A stretch of 64,000 nt of DNA from a bacterium (Candidatus Blackallbacteria) CG13_big_fil_rev_8_21_14_2_50_49_14 (GTDB lineage Bacteria > Cyanobacteriota > Sericytochromatia > UBA7694). Positions 26,157 through 34,728 of the stretch are shown in pieces. The position numbers were made by a program, and so were the translations under genes. Below the pieces are notes generated by a model. It was not told where the DNA came from, ran no database searches, and was given only the letters and a program-made list of their open reading frames with translations. The DNA is taken from NCBI GenBank assembly GCA_002783405.1, contig PFGG01000080.1, forward strand, positions 1-64,000. The letters run 5' to 3'. Each line of letters opens with the position of its first letter. Within the stretch, counting starts at the first letter, position 1.

Positions 26157-27161
26157 ATGCAAACGATTATGATTACGGGCGGAGCTGGCTATGTGGGGGC
26201 TGTGCTCGTGCCCAAACTTCTCGACAAAGGTTACCAGGTAACCGTTTTGGATATTTTTGTCTTTGGCAAAAATGTTTTTGGTGCCCATCAAAACCATCCC
26301 CACTTGAAATTGGTAGAGGGAGATTTGCGGGATCCGGCTGCGGTTCAAGCAGCTGTCAAAGGGGCCGATACCGTGATTCATCTGGCCTGTATTTCCAATG
26401 ATCCCAGTTTTGAGCTGGATCCTGCCCTGGGACAATCGATCAATTTCGATGCCTTTACGCCCTTGGTAGATGCTGCTTTGGCTGCGGGCACCCAGCGCTT
26501 TATCTATGCTTCTTCTTCAAGTGTTTACGGGATTAAAGAGGAACCCAATGTCACCGAAGACCTGCCCTTGGAACCGCTGACAGATTATTCAAAATTCAAG
26601 GCCATGTGTGAAGAAGTGCTGCTGGCCCGTTGTGAAGGACAGGCGATGACCCCTCTGATTATTCGCCCGGCCACGGTCTGTGGCTATTCGCCCCGTCAAC
26701 GTCTCGATCTGACGGTGAATATTCTGACCCATCACGCCGTGAAAAATGGCAAGATCAAGGTCTTTGGCGGCAATCAAAAGCGCCCGAATATTCATATCGA
26801 AGACATGACCGATCTCTATGTGCAAGCCCTGGAATGGCCTGCGGATCGCATTCGCAACAAGATTTACAATGTGGGCTATGAAAACCATACCGTGATGCAG
26901 ATTGCTGAAATGGTCAAAGCAGAGGTGGGGCCCCATGTTGAAATTATTGTAGAACCGACCAATGACCATCGCTCTTACCATATTTCTTCAGAGAAAATTG
27001 CCAAAGAGCAAGGATTTGCGCCAACGCATACGATTCAAGACGCTGTGCGTGATTTGGTCAAAGCCTTTCAGGCTGACCTCTTGCCTGATTCGATGGAGGC
27101 CGATCATTATTATAATATTCGCGTCATGAAACAGTTTCAGGAACTGGCCCTGTCTAAATAA
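26157..27161 (+). CDS. NAD-dependent nucleotide-sugar epimerase/dehydratase
   Basis: The ATG at 26157 follows AAGAGAG and gives 334 residues. The Rossmann site is MITGGAGYVGAVLVPKLL; the active site is ASSSSVYG followed by YSKFK (YxxxK). The length and motifs are those of UDP-glucose-4-epimerase-like extended SDRs acting on nucleotide sugars. The next gene (APH-like kinase) begins 1 bp after its stop, so the two are probably translated together. It opens the plus-strand part of the glycan locus. The exact sugar is not known. Confidence 0.83.
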   Translation: MQTIMITGGAGYVGAVLVPKLLDKGYQVTVLDIFVFGKNVFGAHQNHPHLKLVEGDLRDPAAVQAAVKGADTVIHLACISNDPSFELDPALGQSINFDAFTPLVDAALAAGTQRFIYASSSSVYGIKEEPNVTEDLPLEPLTDYSKFKAMCEEVLLARCEGQAMTPLIIRPATVCGYSPRQRLDLTVNILTHHAVKNGKIKVFGGNQKRPNIHIEDMTDLYVQALEWPADRIRNKIYNVGYENHTVMQIAEMVKAEVGPHVEIIVEPTNDHRSYHISSEKIAKEQGFAPTHTIQDAVRDLVKAFQADLLPDSMEADHYYNIRVMKQFQELALSK

Positions 27162-27162
27162 G

Positions 27163-28176
27163 ATGGAGCGTTTTGCCCGGCAGATTGAAAACCTGCTCAA
27201 AGCAGCTGATTTGCCCTGGCAAAATTATGAAACTTTGGCCCTGCCGGGTGGTTGGAACAACCGTGTGTTCCGGCTGGAAACCCAGGCCGGGCCTTATTTG
27301 TTGAAACAGTATTTTCCGGCTGCTGAGGGCGGCTTTCCCAAACTGGCGCAAGAATTTGCTTTCAGCGCGTATCTTGAGCAGCAATACCCCGGTCACAGCC
27401 CCAAGCCCTATGCCCAGGATCGGGAGGTGGGGCTGGCGATTTTTGAATGGATTGAGGGCCATGCCTATCAAGCGGGGCAGGTGACGCTGGCCGATGCCCA
27501 GGCGGCCCTTGATTTTATTCTCGGCATTCAGTCTGCTTCACCTGAAGCCTTAAGCTTGCCCTCGGCTGCTGAACGCTGTTTTTGTTTAAGCGACCATCTT
27601 CTGCATTTGCAGAAACGCTTAGAGCGTTTGCACACGATTGTGGCTTCTGAATCTGCAGAGCATGAGCTGGCCCGGCACTGGTTTCAAACGGCTCTTTTCC
27701 CCCAGGCCCAAGCCGTGATAGCTTCGCTTGAAACTGAGTTGCGAATCCATCCTCACTTCAACCGTGCACTTTTGCCCGAAGAAGCTTGTCTTTCGCCTTC
27801 AGATTTTGGTTTTCACAATGCCCTGCGCACACCCAGAGGGCCTGTCTTTTTAGATTTTGAATACGCAGGTTGGGATGACCCAGCCCAGTTGCTCTGTGAT
27901 TTTTATGCCCAGTTTGAAGTGCCCGCCCCGGCTGAAACCCGGCAAACTTTTGCCACGGCGCTGGCCGCGCGCAGCAACTGTCCAGACTGGCACCGGCAGC
28001 GTTTTGCGCTGATTGAACCCGTACATCTGCTCAAATGGGCCTGCATTGCCTTGAATCATTTTTGCCCCCACAAAGGCGATCACCGGGCTTTCTCTCAAAA
28101 GGTGACCGCTGAGCAGCGCCAGTTCCAGCTTTTGAAAGCTGAGCGGGTTTTGCAAAAATTAAAGGGGCCCGTTTAA
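27163..28176 (+). CDS. APH/choline-kinase-like phosphotransferase
   Basis: This 337-residue protein has the APH fold's nucleotide loop (LPGGWNNRVFRLET) and a Lys-containing strand (YLLKQYF). Its catalytic loop is SPSDFGFHNAL, a form of the HGDxxxxN motif in which Ser replaces His, and its metal-binding strand is VFLDFEYAGWDDP. Family members phosphorylate aminoglycosides, choline, homoserine or sugars. Coupling to the epimerase at 26157 points to a sugar or lipid-head-group substrate rather than to drug resistance. A terminator-type hairpin overlaps its stop codon. Confidence 0.75.
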   Translation: MERFARQIENLLKAADLPWQNYETLALPGGWNNRVFRLETQAGPYLLKQYFPAAEGGFPKLAQEFAFSAYLEQQYPGHSPKPYAQDREVGLAIFEWIEGHAYQAGQVTLADAQAALDFILGIQSASPEALSLPSAAERCFCLSDHLLHLQKRLERLHTIVASESAEHELARHWFQTALFPQAQAVIASLETELRIHPHFNRALLPEEACLSPSDFGFHNALRTPRGPVFLDFEYAGWDDPAQLLCDFYAQFEVPAPAETRQTFATALAARSNCPDWHRQRFALIEPVHLLKWACIALNHFCPHKGDHRAFSQKVTAEQRQFQLLKAERVLQKLKGPV

Positions 28177-28193
28177 AGCGAGCAAACGGGCCC
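28165..28193 (-). terminator. Rho-independent terminator of the DegT aminotransferase operon
   Basis: GGGCCCGTTT (28165-28174) and AAACGGGCCC (28184-28193) form a perfect 10-bp stem with a nine-base loop. On the minus strand it is followed by TTTAATTTTT, so it ends the operon coming from 30428. On the plus strand it overlaps the stop codon of the APH-like gene and may also stop that transcript. Confidence 0.85.
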
Positions 28194-28200
28194 TGGCTGT

Positions 28201-29304
28201 TTAGCGTTGGTAAAAGGCTTTGACCTGTTCGACCGTATATGCCAGTTCGTCTTGGCTGAGGTGCTGGTGGGCTGGCAGGGTAATCACAGCATTGGAATGT
28301 GCTTCAGCGACAGGGAAATCACCCTGTTTATAGCCCAAATGCCTGGCTGCTTCCTGCAGGTGTACAGGAATGGGGTAGTGAATTTTGGCCTCTACTCCGC
28401 GCTCATTCAAAAAGCGCAGCAGTTCATCCCGTTTCTGGGCGCGCACAATATACAGGTGAAAGACGTGGCGCACTTCGGGGCGGCGTTTGGGAATTTCAAT
28501 GAAATCACTCAATTCTGCCAGGGCCTGATCATAGAAGGTGGCATTGGCCACACGTTTTTCGGTAATCCAATCCACTTCCTGAATCAGGCGGTTGCCAATC
28601 ACGGCCTGCAGGGTGTCGAGGCGGGAATTGTGGCCAAACATGGCAATCTCATCGCGGTTGACCATGCCATGGTTGCGAAACAGACGCATTTTACGATCCA
28701 TTTCTGCATCATGGGTCACCACCAGGCCGCCATCGCCCCAGACATTGAGATTTTTTAAAGGATGTACGCTGAAGGCGGCGGCAGCCCCCCAATGGCCAGC
28801 GGGTTTTCCGTTCAGGGTGGCGGCAATCGATTGGCAGGAGTCTTCGACCACGTGCAAATGGTGGCGTTTGGCGATTTCCATAATTGTGGGCATGTCTGCC
28901 ATATTGCCGGTGTAATGTACAGGCAAGAGGGCCTTGGTGCGGGGGGTAATCGCCGCTTCGATTTTGCTGGCATCAATCACGTAACCATCTTCAGAGTCTA
29001 CAAAGACGGGGGTGGCACCGGTCATGGCAATGGCGCCGACAGTCGCGTGAAAGGTCATGGTGGTGGTAATCACTTCGTCTCCTGGCCCAATGCCCAAAAG
29101 CTGCATGGGCAGAATCAGGGCGTCGGTTCCACTGCCCACGCCAATCGCGTGTGGGGCCTGACAGAGTTTGGCAAAGCTGTTTTCAAATTCGCTCAGGGGT
29201 TTTCCCAAGGTAAAATCCCCGGTTTTGACGAATGCTTTGAGATCAGAGAAATAGGCGTCGAGGTCTGAAAACTGACGGTCAAGATAGGAAAAGGGGACTT
29301 TCAT
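28201..29304 (-). CDS. DegT/DnrJ/EryC1/StrS-family PLP-dependent sugar aminotransferase
   Basis: This 367-residue protein matches the DegT family: AIGVGSGTDALILPMQLL, VVEDSCQSIAAT, and the PLP-binding Lys in SVHPLKNLNVWGDGG. It ends with HIYPIPVH-like and YKQGDFPVAEAHSN segments. These enzymes transaminate keto-nucleotide sugars. It is the second gene of a pair with a paralogue (29310-30428) five bp upstream. The pair may act at different carbons or on different sugars. Confidence 0.92.
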   Translation of the reverse strand: MKVPFSYLDRQFSDLDAYFSDLKAFVKTGDFTLGKPLSEFENSFAKLCQAPHAIGVGSGTDALILPMQLLGIGPGDEVITTTMTFHATVGAIAMTGATPVFVDSEDGYVIDASKIEAAITPRTKALLPVHYTGNMADMPTIMEIAKRHHLHVVEDSCQSIAATLNGKPAGHWGAAAAFSVHPLKNLNVWGDGGLVVTHDAEMDRKMRLFRNHGMVNRDEIAMFGHNSRLDTLQAVIGNRLIQEVDWITEKRVANATFYDQALAELSDFIEIPKRRPEVRHVFHLYIVRAQKRDELLRFLNERGVEAKIHYPIPVHLQEAARHLGYKQGDFPVAEAHSNAVITLPAHQHLSQDELAYTVEQVKAFYQR

Positions 29305-29309
29305 TGGCT

Positions 29310-30428
29310 TTATACTCTCTCTTTTTCGTAAAAGGCTTGGATTTGTTCTGCGATATAGATTTGATCTTCAGAATCGAGTTCGGGGTAGATCGGCAGACTC
29401 AAAATCTGCTGGGCCTGTTTTTCGGCAACGGGAAAATCGCCGCTTTGATGGCCCAGGTCTTTTGCTGCCTTGTGCAGATGAATCGGAATCGGATAGTGAA
29501 TTGAGGTGCCAATTCCCTTTTCCTGTAAGAAATGCTTGAGCTGATCCCGCTTTTGGGCCTGAATTACAAAGGTGTGATAAACCTGGTAAATATCTGGGCT
29601 GTCGCTGGGCAGTTGAATTTCAGGCAGATCGGCCAGCAATTGGCGGTAGAGTTGGGCATTGGTACGTCGTTGTTCTGTCCAGGTCTGCAGATACCGGAGC
29701 TTGACCTCCAGCATGGCGGCCTGCAGGCTGTCGAGACGGGAGTTGCCACTCCATTCCACACAGTCATCACGGGTGCGCAGGCCCAGATTGCGTGAAATAC
29801 GCAGGGCCGCATTGAGTTCAGGGTCAGAGGTGCTGATCGCTCCCCCATCGCCACAGGCATTCAGGGTTTTCAGCGGGTGCAGGCTAAAACAGCCCATGCG
29901 TCCGAAAGACCCCACTTTTTGCCCCTGGTATTCAGCCAGAATGGCTTGGGCACTGTCTTCGATGATCTCTAACTGGTGAGCCTTGGCGATGGCCAGCAGG
30001 GCATCCATTTTGGCTGGGCGGCCAGTTAAATGTACGGGCATGATGGCACGGGTGCGGGGACTGAGAGCGCGCTCCACGCAAGCGGGATCGAGATTATAAT
30101 CTTCTCCCACATCGGCAAAGATGGGGGTGGCTCCGGCCAGAATCACGGCGGTGGCCGAGGCAATAAAGGAATTGGGAGGCACAATCACCTCATCACCGGC
30201 TCCAATCTTGAGCGCTTTCAGGGCCAGAATCAGGGCGTCAGTGCCTGAATTCAGGCCGATTGCGAATTCTGTCTGGCAGAGGGGGGCAAAGGCTTTTTCA
30301 AAGCGTTCAACGGCGGGCCCCAAAATAAACTGAGCTTCATCCAGGCAGTGGGATACGGCTTCAAGCAGCGCATTTTTCAGGGGGGCATGCTGACGCGCCA
30401 GATCAACATAGGGAATAGAGCGTGGCAT
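29310..30428 (-). CDS. DegT/DnrJ/EryC1/StrS-family aminotransferase, paralogue
   Basis: The frame extends to 30698, but the ATG at 30428 (after GAGAGG) gives 372 residues with the normal family start MPRSIPYVDLARQH. It has AIGLNSGTDALILALKAL, IIEDSAQAILAEY, and the PLP Lys in SLHPLKTLNACGDGG. It shares the end segment (IHYPIPIHLHKAAKDLG) with the downstream paralogue, so the pair probably arose by duplication. It is divergent from the split-transketolase operon across a 136-bp gap. Confidence 0.92.
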   Translation of the reverse strand: MPRSIPYVDLARQHAPLKNALLEAVSHCLDEAQFILGPAVERFEKAFAPLCQTEFAIGLNSGTDALILALKALKIGAGDEVIVPPNSFIASATAVILAGATPIFADVGEDYNLDPACVERALSPRTRAIMPVHLTGRPAKMDALLAIAKAHQLEIIEDSAQAILAEYQGQKVGSFGRMGCFSLHPLKTLNACGDGGAISTSDPELNAALRISRNLGLRTRDDCVEWSGNSRLDSLQAAMLEVKLRYLQTWTEQRRTNAQLYRQLLADLPEIQLPSDSPDIYQVYHTFVIQAQKRDQLKHFLQEKGIGTSIHYPIPIHLHKAAKDLGHQSGDFPVAEKQAQQILSLPIYPELDSEDQIYIAEQIQAFYEKERV

Positions 30429-30496
30429 GGTCAACCTCTCCAATTCAAAATTGCTCTCATTATCCCGCTTGTCAGGCTGTTTTGCAATCGATTCAG

Positions 30497-30525
30497 TTGC
30501 CGATGCCCTCTGAATCGGGGACAAT
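30497..30525 (+). promoter_or_regulatory. Candidate promoter of the split-transketolase operon
   Basis: TTGCCG at 30497-30502, a 17-bp spacer and GACAAT at 30520-30525 lie 40 bp before the start codon at 30565. The boxes are imperfect but correctly spaced. Confidence 0.4.
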
Positions 30526-30564
30526 ACGAAAGAGGCTTTTATCACGCTGAGTAAGGATATGCAC

Positions 30565-31398
30565 ATGTTAAATCCCCTTGAGATTTCAGATGCAGAACAG
30601 CTTGCGCGCAGGATTCGCGCGCAAATTATCGCCCTTTCCTGTCGGGCCAAAACTCCCCATCTCGCATCTGCGCTTTCCTGTGTAGATCTGCTTACCACGG
30701 CCTATTGGAACGTGATTGACCCCGATCCCATTCGCGAGATGCGTCCTGACAGAGACCGTTTTATTTTCAGCAAAGGCCACGCCGCTCCCGCTTTGTATGT
30801 AAGCTTGGCCTTTCGTGGGATTATTCCTGAAGCGTTGCTGGAGCACTATTGTGAGCCTGGCAGCCCTCTTTCAGAGCAGCCGACGCCCCATGCCGTGGCG
30901 GGTTTAGAAGCTGCTACGGGTTCTTTGGGCCATGGCTTGCCCATGGGGGTAGGCATGGCCCTGGGGGCTAAAATCCAGGGCTTGCCGACCCATGTCTTTG
31001 TCTTGATGAGTGATGGTGAGTGCAATGAGGGCTCAGTCTGGGAAGCCGCGATGTTGGCTCCTGCCCAGAATTTAAGCAATCTGATGGTCATGGTGGATTT
31101 TAATAAATGGCAGGCCACGGGCCGCAGCCGCGAAGTTTTGGCGCTGGATCCGCTCAAGGCCAAATTTGAAGCCTTTGGCTGGCAGGCCTTTGAAGTGGAT
31201 GGTCACGATATTGGGACCCTGACCCAGCTCATGCGTGATTTTCGATCAGGTAAATTTGACCGGCCTGTGGCGCTGATTGCGCATACGGTCAAGGGCAAAG
31301 GGGTTTCCTTTATGGAAGATGATAATAATTGGCACTACCGCATACCCAAACCTGAAGAGTTGGAACGTGCGCTGCAAGAACTGGGGGTTTCGCTGTGA
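30565..31398 (+). CDS. Transketolase N-terminal subunit
   Basis: The ATG at 30565 is better spaced from TAAGGA than the one at 30559, giving 277 residues. It has the thiamine-diphosphate domain: FSKGHAAPALY, GSLGHGLPMGVGMALG and the metal/ThDP motif in SDGECNEGSVWEA, ending with HTVKGKGVSFMED. It is half the length of a normal transketolase, and its partner follows with a GTGA overlap. Split transketolases in glycan loci are thought to transfer two-carbon ketol units when building unusual sugars. That role is an inference here. Confidence 0.9.
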   Translation: MLNPLEISDAEQLARRIRAQIIALSCRAKTPHLASALSCVDLLTTAYWNVIDPDPIREMRPDRDRFIFSKGHAAPALYVSLAFRGIIPEALLEHYCEPGSPLSEQPTPHAVAGLEAATGSLGHGLPMGVGMALGAKIQGLPTHVFVLMSDGECNEGSVWEAAMLAPAQNLSNLMVMVDFNKWQATGRSREVLALDPLKAKFEAFGWQAFEVDGHDIGTLTQLMRDFRSGKFDRPVALIAHTVKGKGVSFMEDDNNWHYRIPKPEELERALQELGVSL

Positions 31399-32327
31399 GA
31401 AACGCATTTGCCGATGAATTGACACAATTGGCCCAGCAGAATGAGCAGGTGGTTTTGCTTTCGGGTGATATTGGCAACCGCTTGTTTGATAAATACAAAG
31501 CAGCCTGCCCCACCCGTTTTTATAACTGTGGTGTGGCAGAAGCCAATATGACAGGCATGGCTGCAGGGCTTGCGACCATGGGTCTGCGCCCAATTACCTA
31601 TACGATTACCCCCTTTGTGACCACCCGCTGCCTGGAGCAGATTCGCGTGGATGTCTGCTATCACCGCTTGCCTGTGATTGTGGCGGGGGTCGGTTCGGGT
31701 CTGGCCTATGCCAGTTTGGGCGCCACGCACCATGCCTGTGAAGATATCGCCATGTTGCGTGTTTTGCCCTATATGCAGGTAATTTGCCCCGCCGATGCGG
31801 TGGAGTTGCGTCTGGCTTTACGCGCTGCTTTGGCCCAAACCGATCCTGTTTATCTGCGCTTGGGTAAAAAAGGCGAGCCGATTTTGCACGCCTATGAGCC
31901 TGAATTCGTGATCGGCAAGGCCTTGCCTTTGAAGGCAGGAGAAGACCTCTGCATTCTCGTCACAGGTGCGATTGCTTCATCGGCTTTAGAAATTGCCGAG
32001 CATTTGGAGGCACAGGGAATTTCTACCCAGGTAGACAGTTTTCATACCCTCAAACCGCTTGACCATGAACGCTTGGCTGAGGTTTTTCAACGCTACCGTC
32101 TGGTGGTGACACTTGAAGAGCACAGCCTGATCGGCGGCTTGGGCTCGGCTGTGGCTGAATGGCTTGTGGATCAGCCTGAACGTCCGGCAGCCAGGCTTTT
32201 GCGTTTGGGCACCCCCGATGAATTTTTGCACGAAGCAGGCGAGCAGGAGCACTATCACCAACGCTGGGGCTTGACCTCTGAAGCTCTGTTTGAACGCGTT
32301 CACAAGGCTTGGCAAGAGGCCAGATGA
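31395..32327 (+). CDS. Transketolase C-terminal subunit
   Basis: This 310-residue protein starts at GTG 31395 inside the stop of the N-terminal subunit gene. It has the pyrimidine-binding region of transketolase (VVLLSGDIG, FYNCGVAEANMTGMAAGLATMG, YLRLGKKGEP) and the C-terminal domain (ILVTGAIASSALEIAEHL). The glutamate in GVAEAN is the ThDP-activating residue. Its stop overlaps the start of the HAD phosphatase gene as ATGA, so the first three genes are translationally coupled. Confidence 0.9.
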   Translation: MRNAFADELTQLAQQNEQVVLLSGDIGNRLFDKYKAACPTRFYNCGVAEANMTGMAAGLATMGLRPITYTITPFVTTRCLEQIRVDVCYHRLPVIVAGVGSGLAYASLGATHHACEDIAMLRVLPYMQVICPADAVELRLALRAALAQTDPVYLRLGKKGEPILHAYEPEFVIGKALPLKAGEDLCILVTGAIASSALEIAEHLEAQGISTQVDSFHTLKPLDHERLAEVFQRYRLVVTLEEHSLIGGLGSAVAEWLVDQPERPAARLLRLGTPDEFLHEAGEQEHYHQRWGLTSEALFERVHKAWQEAR

Positions 32328-32971
32328 AAATAGGGGTAGATTTTGACAATACGATCGTCTGCTACGATGCCCTTTTTCATACCCTGGCCTGTGAAGAACA
32401 AAAACTGATTCCCCTGGAGACGCCTGTCAGCAAGGGAGCTGTGCGCGATGCTCTGCGGGCGGTGGGCCATGAAGAAAGCTGGATTGCCATGCAGGGCGAG
32501 GTCTATGGCGCTCGAATCACTGAGGCCACGCCTTTTGAGGGCGTCAAAGATTTTTTTCGAGCCGCTCAGGCCTTGGGAATCAAGCTCTCGATTGTCAGTC
32601 ATAAAACCCTTCACCCCTTTCGTGGCCCCCAATATGACCTGCATGAGGCTGCCCGCAGTTGGTTGCGCTTTCATGGCTTTTGGGCGCTAGAAGCGTCTTT
32701 GCTGCCAGAAACTTCTGTTTTTCTGGAGCTGACCAAAGAGGCCAAGTTTGCGCGCATTGCCGCCCTTAACTGTGACTATTTTATTGATGACCTGCCTGAG
32801 TTTTTGCAAGACCCAGGTTTTCCGGCTACCACAGTTCCGATTTTATTTGACCCTGCCAATCTTTATGGTGATTCAAGCCTTCAGCGCTTGTGCTCCTGGC
32901 GTGATTTGCAGGCCTGGTTAAACACCCTTGATTCTGATTCCAATGAAGGAGTTCCCCATGGCTTATCTTGA
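32324..32971 (+). CDS. HAD-superfamily phosphatase
   Basis: The ATG at 32324 overlaps the transketolase stop as ATGA and gives 215 residues. The HAD motifs are MKIGVDFDNTIV (nucleophile Asp6, acid Asp8), LSIVSHKT (motif II) and YFIDDLPEFL (motif IV). It is likely to remove a phosphate from a sugar-phosphate made by the split transketolase, given the tight coupling. It overlaps the methyltransferase gene by 14 bp. Confidence 0.82.
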   Translation: MKIGVDFDNTIVCYDALFHTLACEEQKLIPLETPVSKGAVRDALRAVGHEESWIAMQGEVYGARITEATPFEGVKDFFRAAQALGIKLSIVSHKTLHPFRGPQYDLHEAARSWLRFHGFWALEASLLPETSVFLELTKEAKFARIAALNCDYFIDDLPEFLQDPGFPATTVPILFDPANLYGDSSLQRLCSWRDLQAWLNTLDSDSNEGVPHGLS

Positions 32972-33620
32972 TTTTCTTTCTACCTTGCACAAACGTACCC
33001 AACGGGATTATATTGGCCGGGTCAATGAGTTTCCCAAAGCCGAAGCCACCCGTGTGGCCCGTCGTTTTGATTTTGACTATTGGGATGGGGATCGCAAATA
33101 TGGCTATGGCGGCTATCGCTATGATGGGCGCTGGAAAGCTGTCGCTGAAGCGATTGCTGAACATTATCAGCTCAAAGCGGGTCAGCGTGTGTTGGATATT
33201 GGCTGTGGCAAGGCCTTTTTGCTCTATGAATTGACCCAGGTGGTGCCGGGGCTGGAAGTGGTTGGGATTGATATCTCAGATTATGCGCTTGAAAACGCCA
33301 AAGAAGAGGTGCGCCCTTTCCTGCAGAAGGCCAGTGCCACCGAATTGCCCTTTGCCGATCAATCCTTTGATTTTGTCTTTTCGCTCAATACCCTGCACAA
33401 TCTCTATTGTTTTGAACTGGACAAGGCCCTGCGGGAAATGCAGCGGGTGAGCAAGGGCCCCAAATATCTGGTCGTGGAATCCTATCGCAATGAAGCCGAA
33501 AAGGTGAATCTGCTCTATTGGCAATTGACCTGTGAATCCTTTTTTACGCCTGAAGAATGGGATTGGTGGTTTGAAAAAACCGGCTACCAGGGGGATCATT
33601 CCTTTATCTATTTTGAGTAG
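32958..33620 (+). CDS. Class I SAM-dependent methyltransferase
   Basis: The ATG at 32958 follows AAGGAG by six bases and gives 220 residues. It has SAM motif I (RVLDIGCGKAFLLYEL), an acidic strand end (VVGIDISDYAL), FADQSFDFVFSLNTLHNL (motif IV region), and a C-terminal aromatic-rich part. Methyltransf_11-like enzymes of this kind in glycan loci methylate sugars, but the target is unknown. It is embedded in the split-transketolase operon. Confidence 0.85.
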   Translation: MAYLDFLSTLHKRTQRDYIGRVNEFPKAEATRVARRFDFDYWDGDRKYGYGGYRYDGRWKAVAEAIAEHYQLKAGQRVLDIGCGKAFLLYELTQVVPGLEVVGIDISDYALENAKEEVRPFLQKASATELPFADQSFDFVFSLNTLHNLYCFELDKALREMQRVSKGPKYLVVESYRNEAEKVNLLYWQLTCESFFTPEEWDWWFEKTGYQGDHSFIYFE

Positions 33621-33629
33621 GAGGGCCAC

Positions 33630-34703
33630 ATGAGCCTGTCTGTAAAACTGACCCAAGCGGCTATTCTGGCTGAAAGCCGCAAGCCTTTGATTGTCGATGA
33701 GATTCATTTGCCAGAAACACTAGAAGCCGGCCAGGTCCTGGTTGAACTCTTTTACAGCGGTATTTGTGGTTCGCAAATCGGTGAAATTGATGCCGTAAAA
33801 GGTGAAGACAAATACCTTCCCCATTTGCTGGGGCATGAAGGTGTGGGCAAGGTGCTTGAAATTGGGCCGGGGGTGCGCCATGTCAAACCAGGCGAAACCG
33901 TGGTTCTGCATTGGCGCAAGGGTTTGGGAATTGAAGCCCAGCCAGCTGTTTATCAATGGCGCGGCAAACCCTTAAACGCTGGCTGGGTAACGACCTTTAA
34001 CCGCCATGCGATTGTTGCCGAGAACCGCTGTACCCCAATACCCGCTGATTTTGATTTGGAATTGGCTCCGCTTTTTGGCTGTGCCGTTACCACCGCTTTG
34101 GGAGTTTTGCAAAACAATGCCCAACTCAAGATTGGCGAGTCGGTGGTGATTTTGGGGGCCGGGGGTGTAGGGCTGAATATGATCCAGGGTGCAGAGATGA
34201 TGACGGCCTATCCGATTGTGGCGGTTGACCTGTATGACCATCGCTTGGAACTGGCCCGCCAACTGGGGGCCACGCACACGATCAACAGCCGTGAACTTAG
34301 CCCCGATGCTTTGGCTGAGCAGTTACGGGCCATTGTGGGCCCTGCTGGCGCAGATGTCGTGATTGACAATACGGGGATGCCTGGCTTGATTGAAATGGCC
34401 TATAACCTGAGCAAAAATCAAGGGCGTACCATTTTGGTCGGTGTACCCAAGGCCGGAAACAATATCTCTGTTTTTTCACTCAAACTCCATTTTGGCAAGG
34501 TTTTGACGGGGTCTCATGGCGGGGATGCGGAGCCTCATCTTGAGATTCCCCGTTATCTTGAGCTGTGTAAGCAAGGCAAGCTGAAACTCAAAGCGTTGAT
34601 CAGCCAGCACTATTCACTTGAGCAGATCAATGAGGCGATCGCCGATATGCGTGAAGGGCGTTCAGCAGGTCGCTGTTTGATTTATATGGGGGACACCCCC
34701 TGA
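33630..34703 (+). CDS. Zinc-type alcohol dehydrogenase (MDR superfamily)
   Basis: This is a 357-residue medium-chain dehydrogenase. It has catalytic-zinc ligands Cys in GICGSQIGE and His/Glu in LLGHEGVGKVLEIG, and a Rossmann site VVILGAGGVGLNMIQGAEMM. An acidic strand end (VAVDLYD) favours NAD. The four-Cys structural-zinc loop typical of the family is not visible. GGAGG precedes the ATG. In this operon it could oxidise or reduce a ketose or polyol intermediate downstream of the transketolase. Confidence 0.85.
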   Translation: MSLSVKLTQAAILAESRKPLIVDEIHLPETLEAGQVLVELFYSGICGSQIGEIDAVKGEDKYLPHLLGHEGVGKVLEIGPGVRHVKPGETVVLHWRKGLGIEAQPAVYQWRGKPLNAGWVTTFNRHAIVAENRCTPIPADFDLELAPLFGCAVTTALGVLQNNAQLKIGESVVILGAGGVGLNMIQGAEMMTAYPIVAVDLYDHRLELARQLGATHTINSRELSPDALAEQLRAIVGPAGADVVIDNTGMPGLIEMAYNLSKNQGRTILVGVPKAGNNISVFSLKLHFGKVLTGSHGGDAEPHLEIPRYLELCKQGKLKLKALISQHYSLEQINEAIADMREGRSAGRCLIYMGDTP

Positions 34704-34728
34704 ACTGGAGTTTTAGAAGGTGGAAAGC

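Noticed and set aside
30429-30698. N-terminal extension of the DegT aminotransferase frame
   Set aside because: The 90 extra codons overlap the divergent promoter and the start of the transketolase gene. The ATG at 30428 has a good ribosome site and begins at the normal family start.
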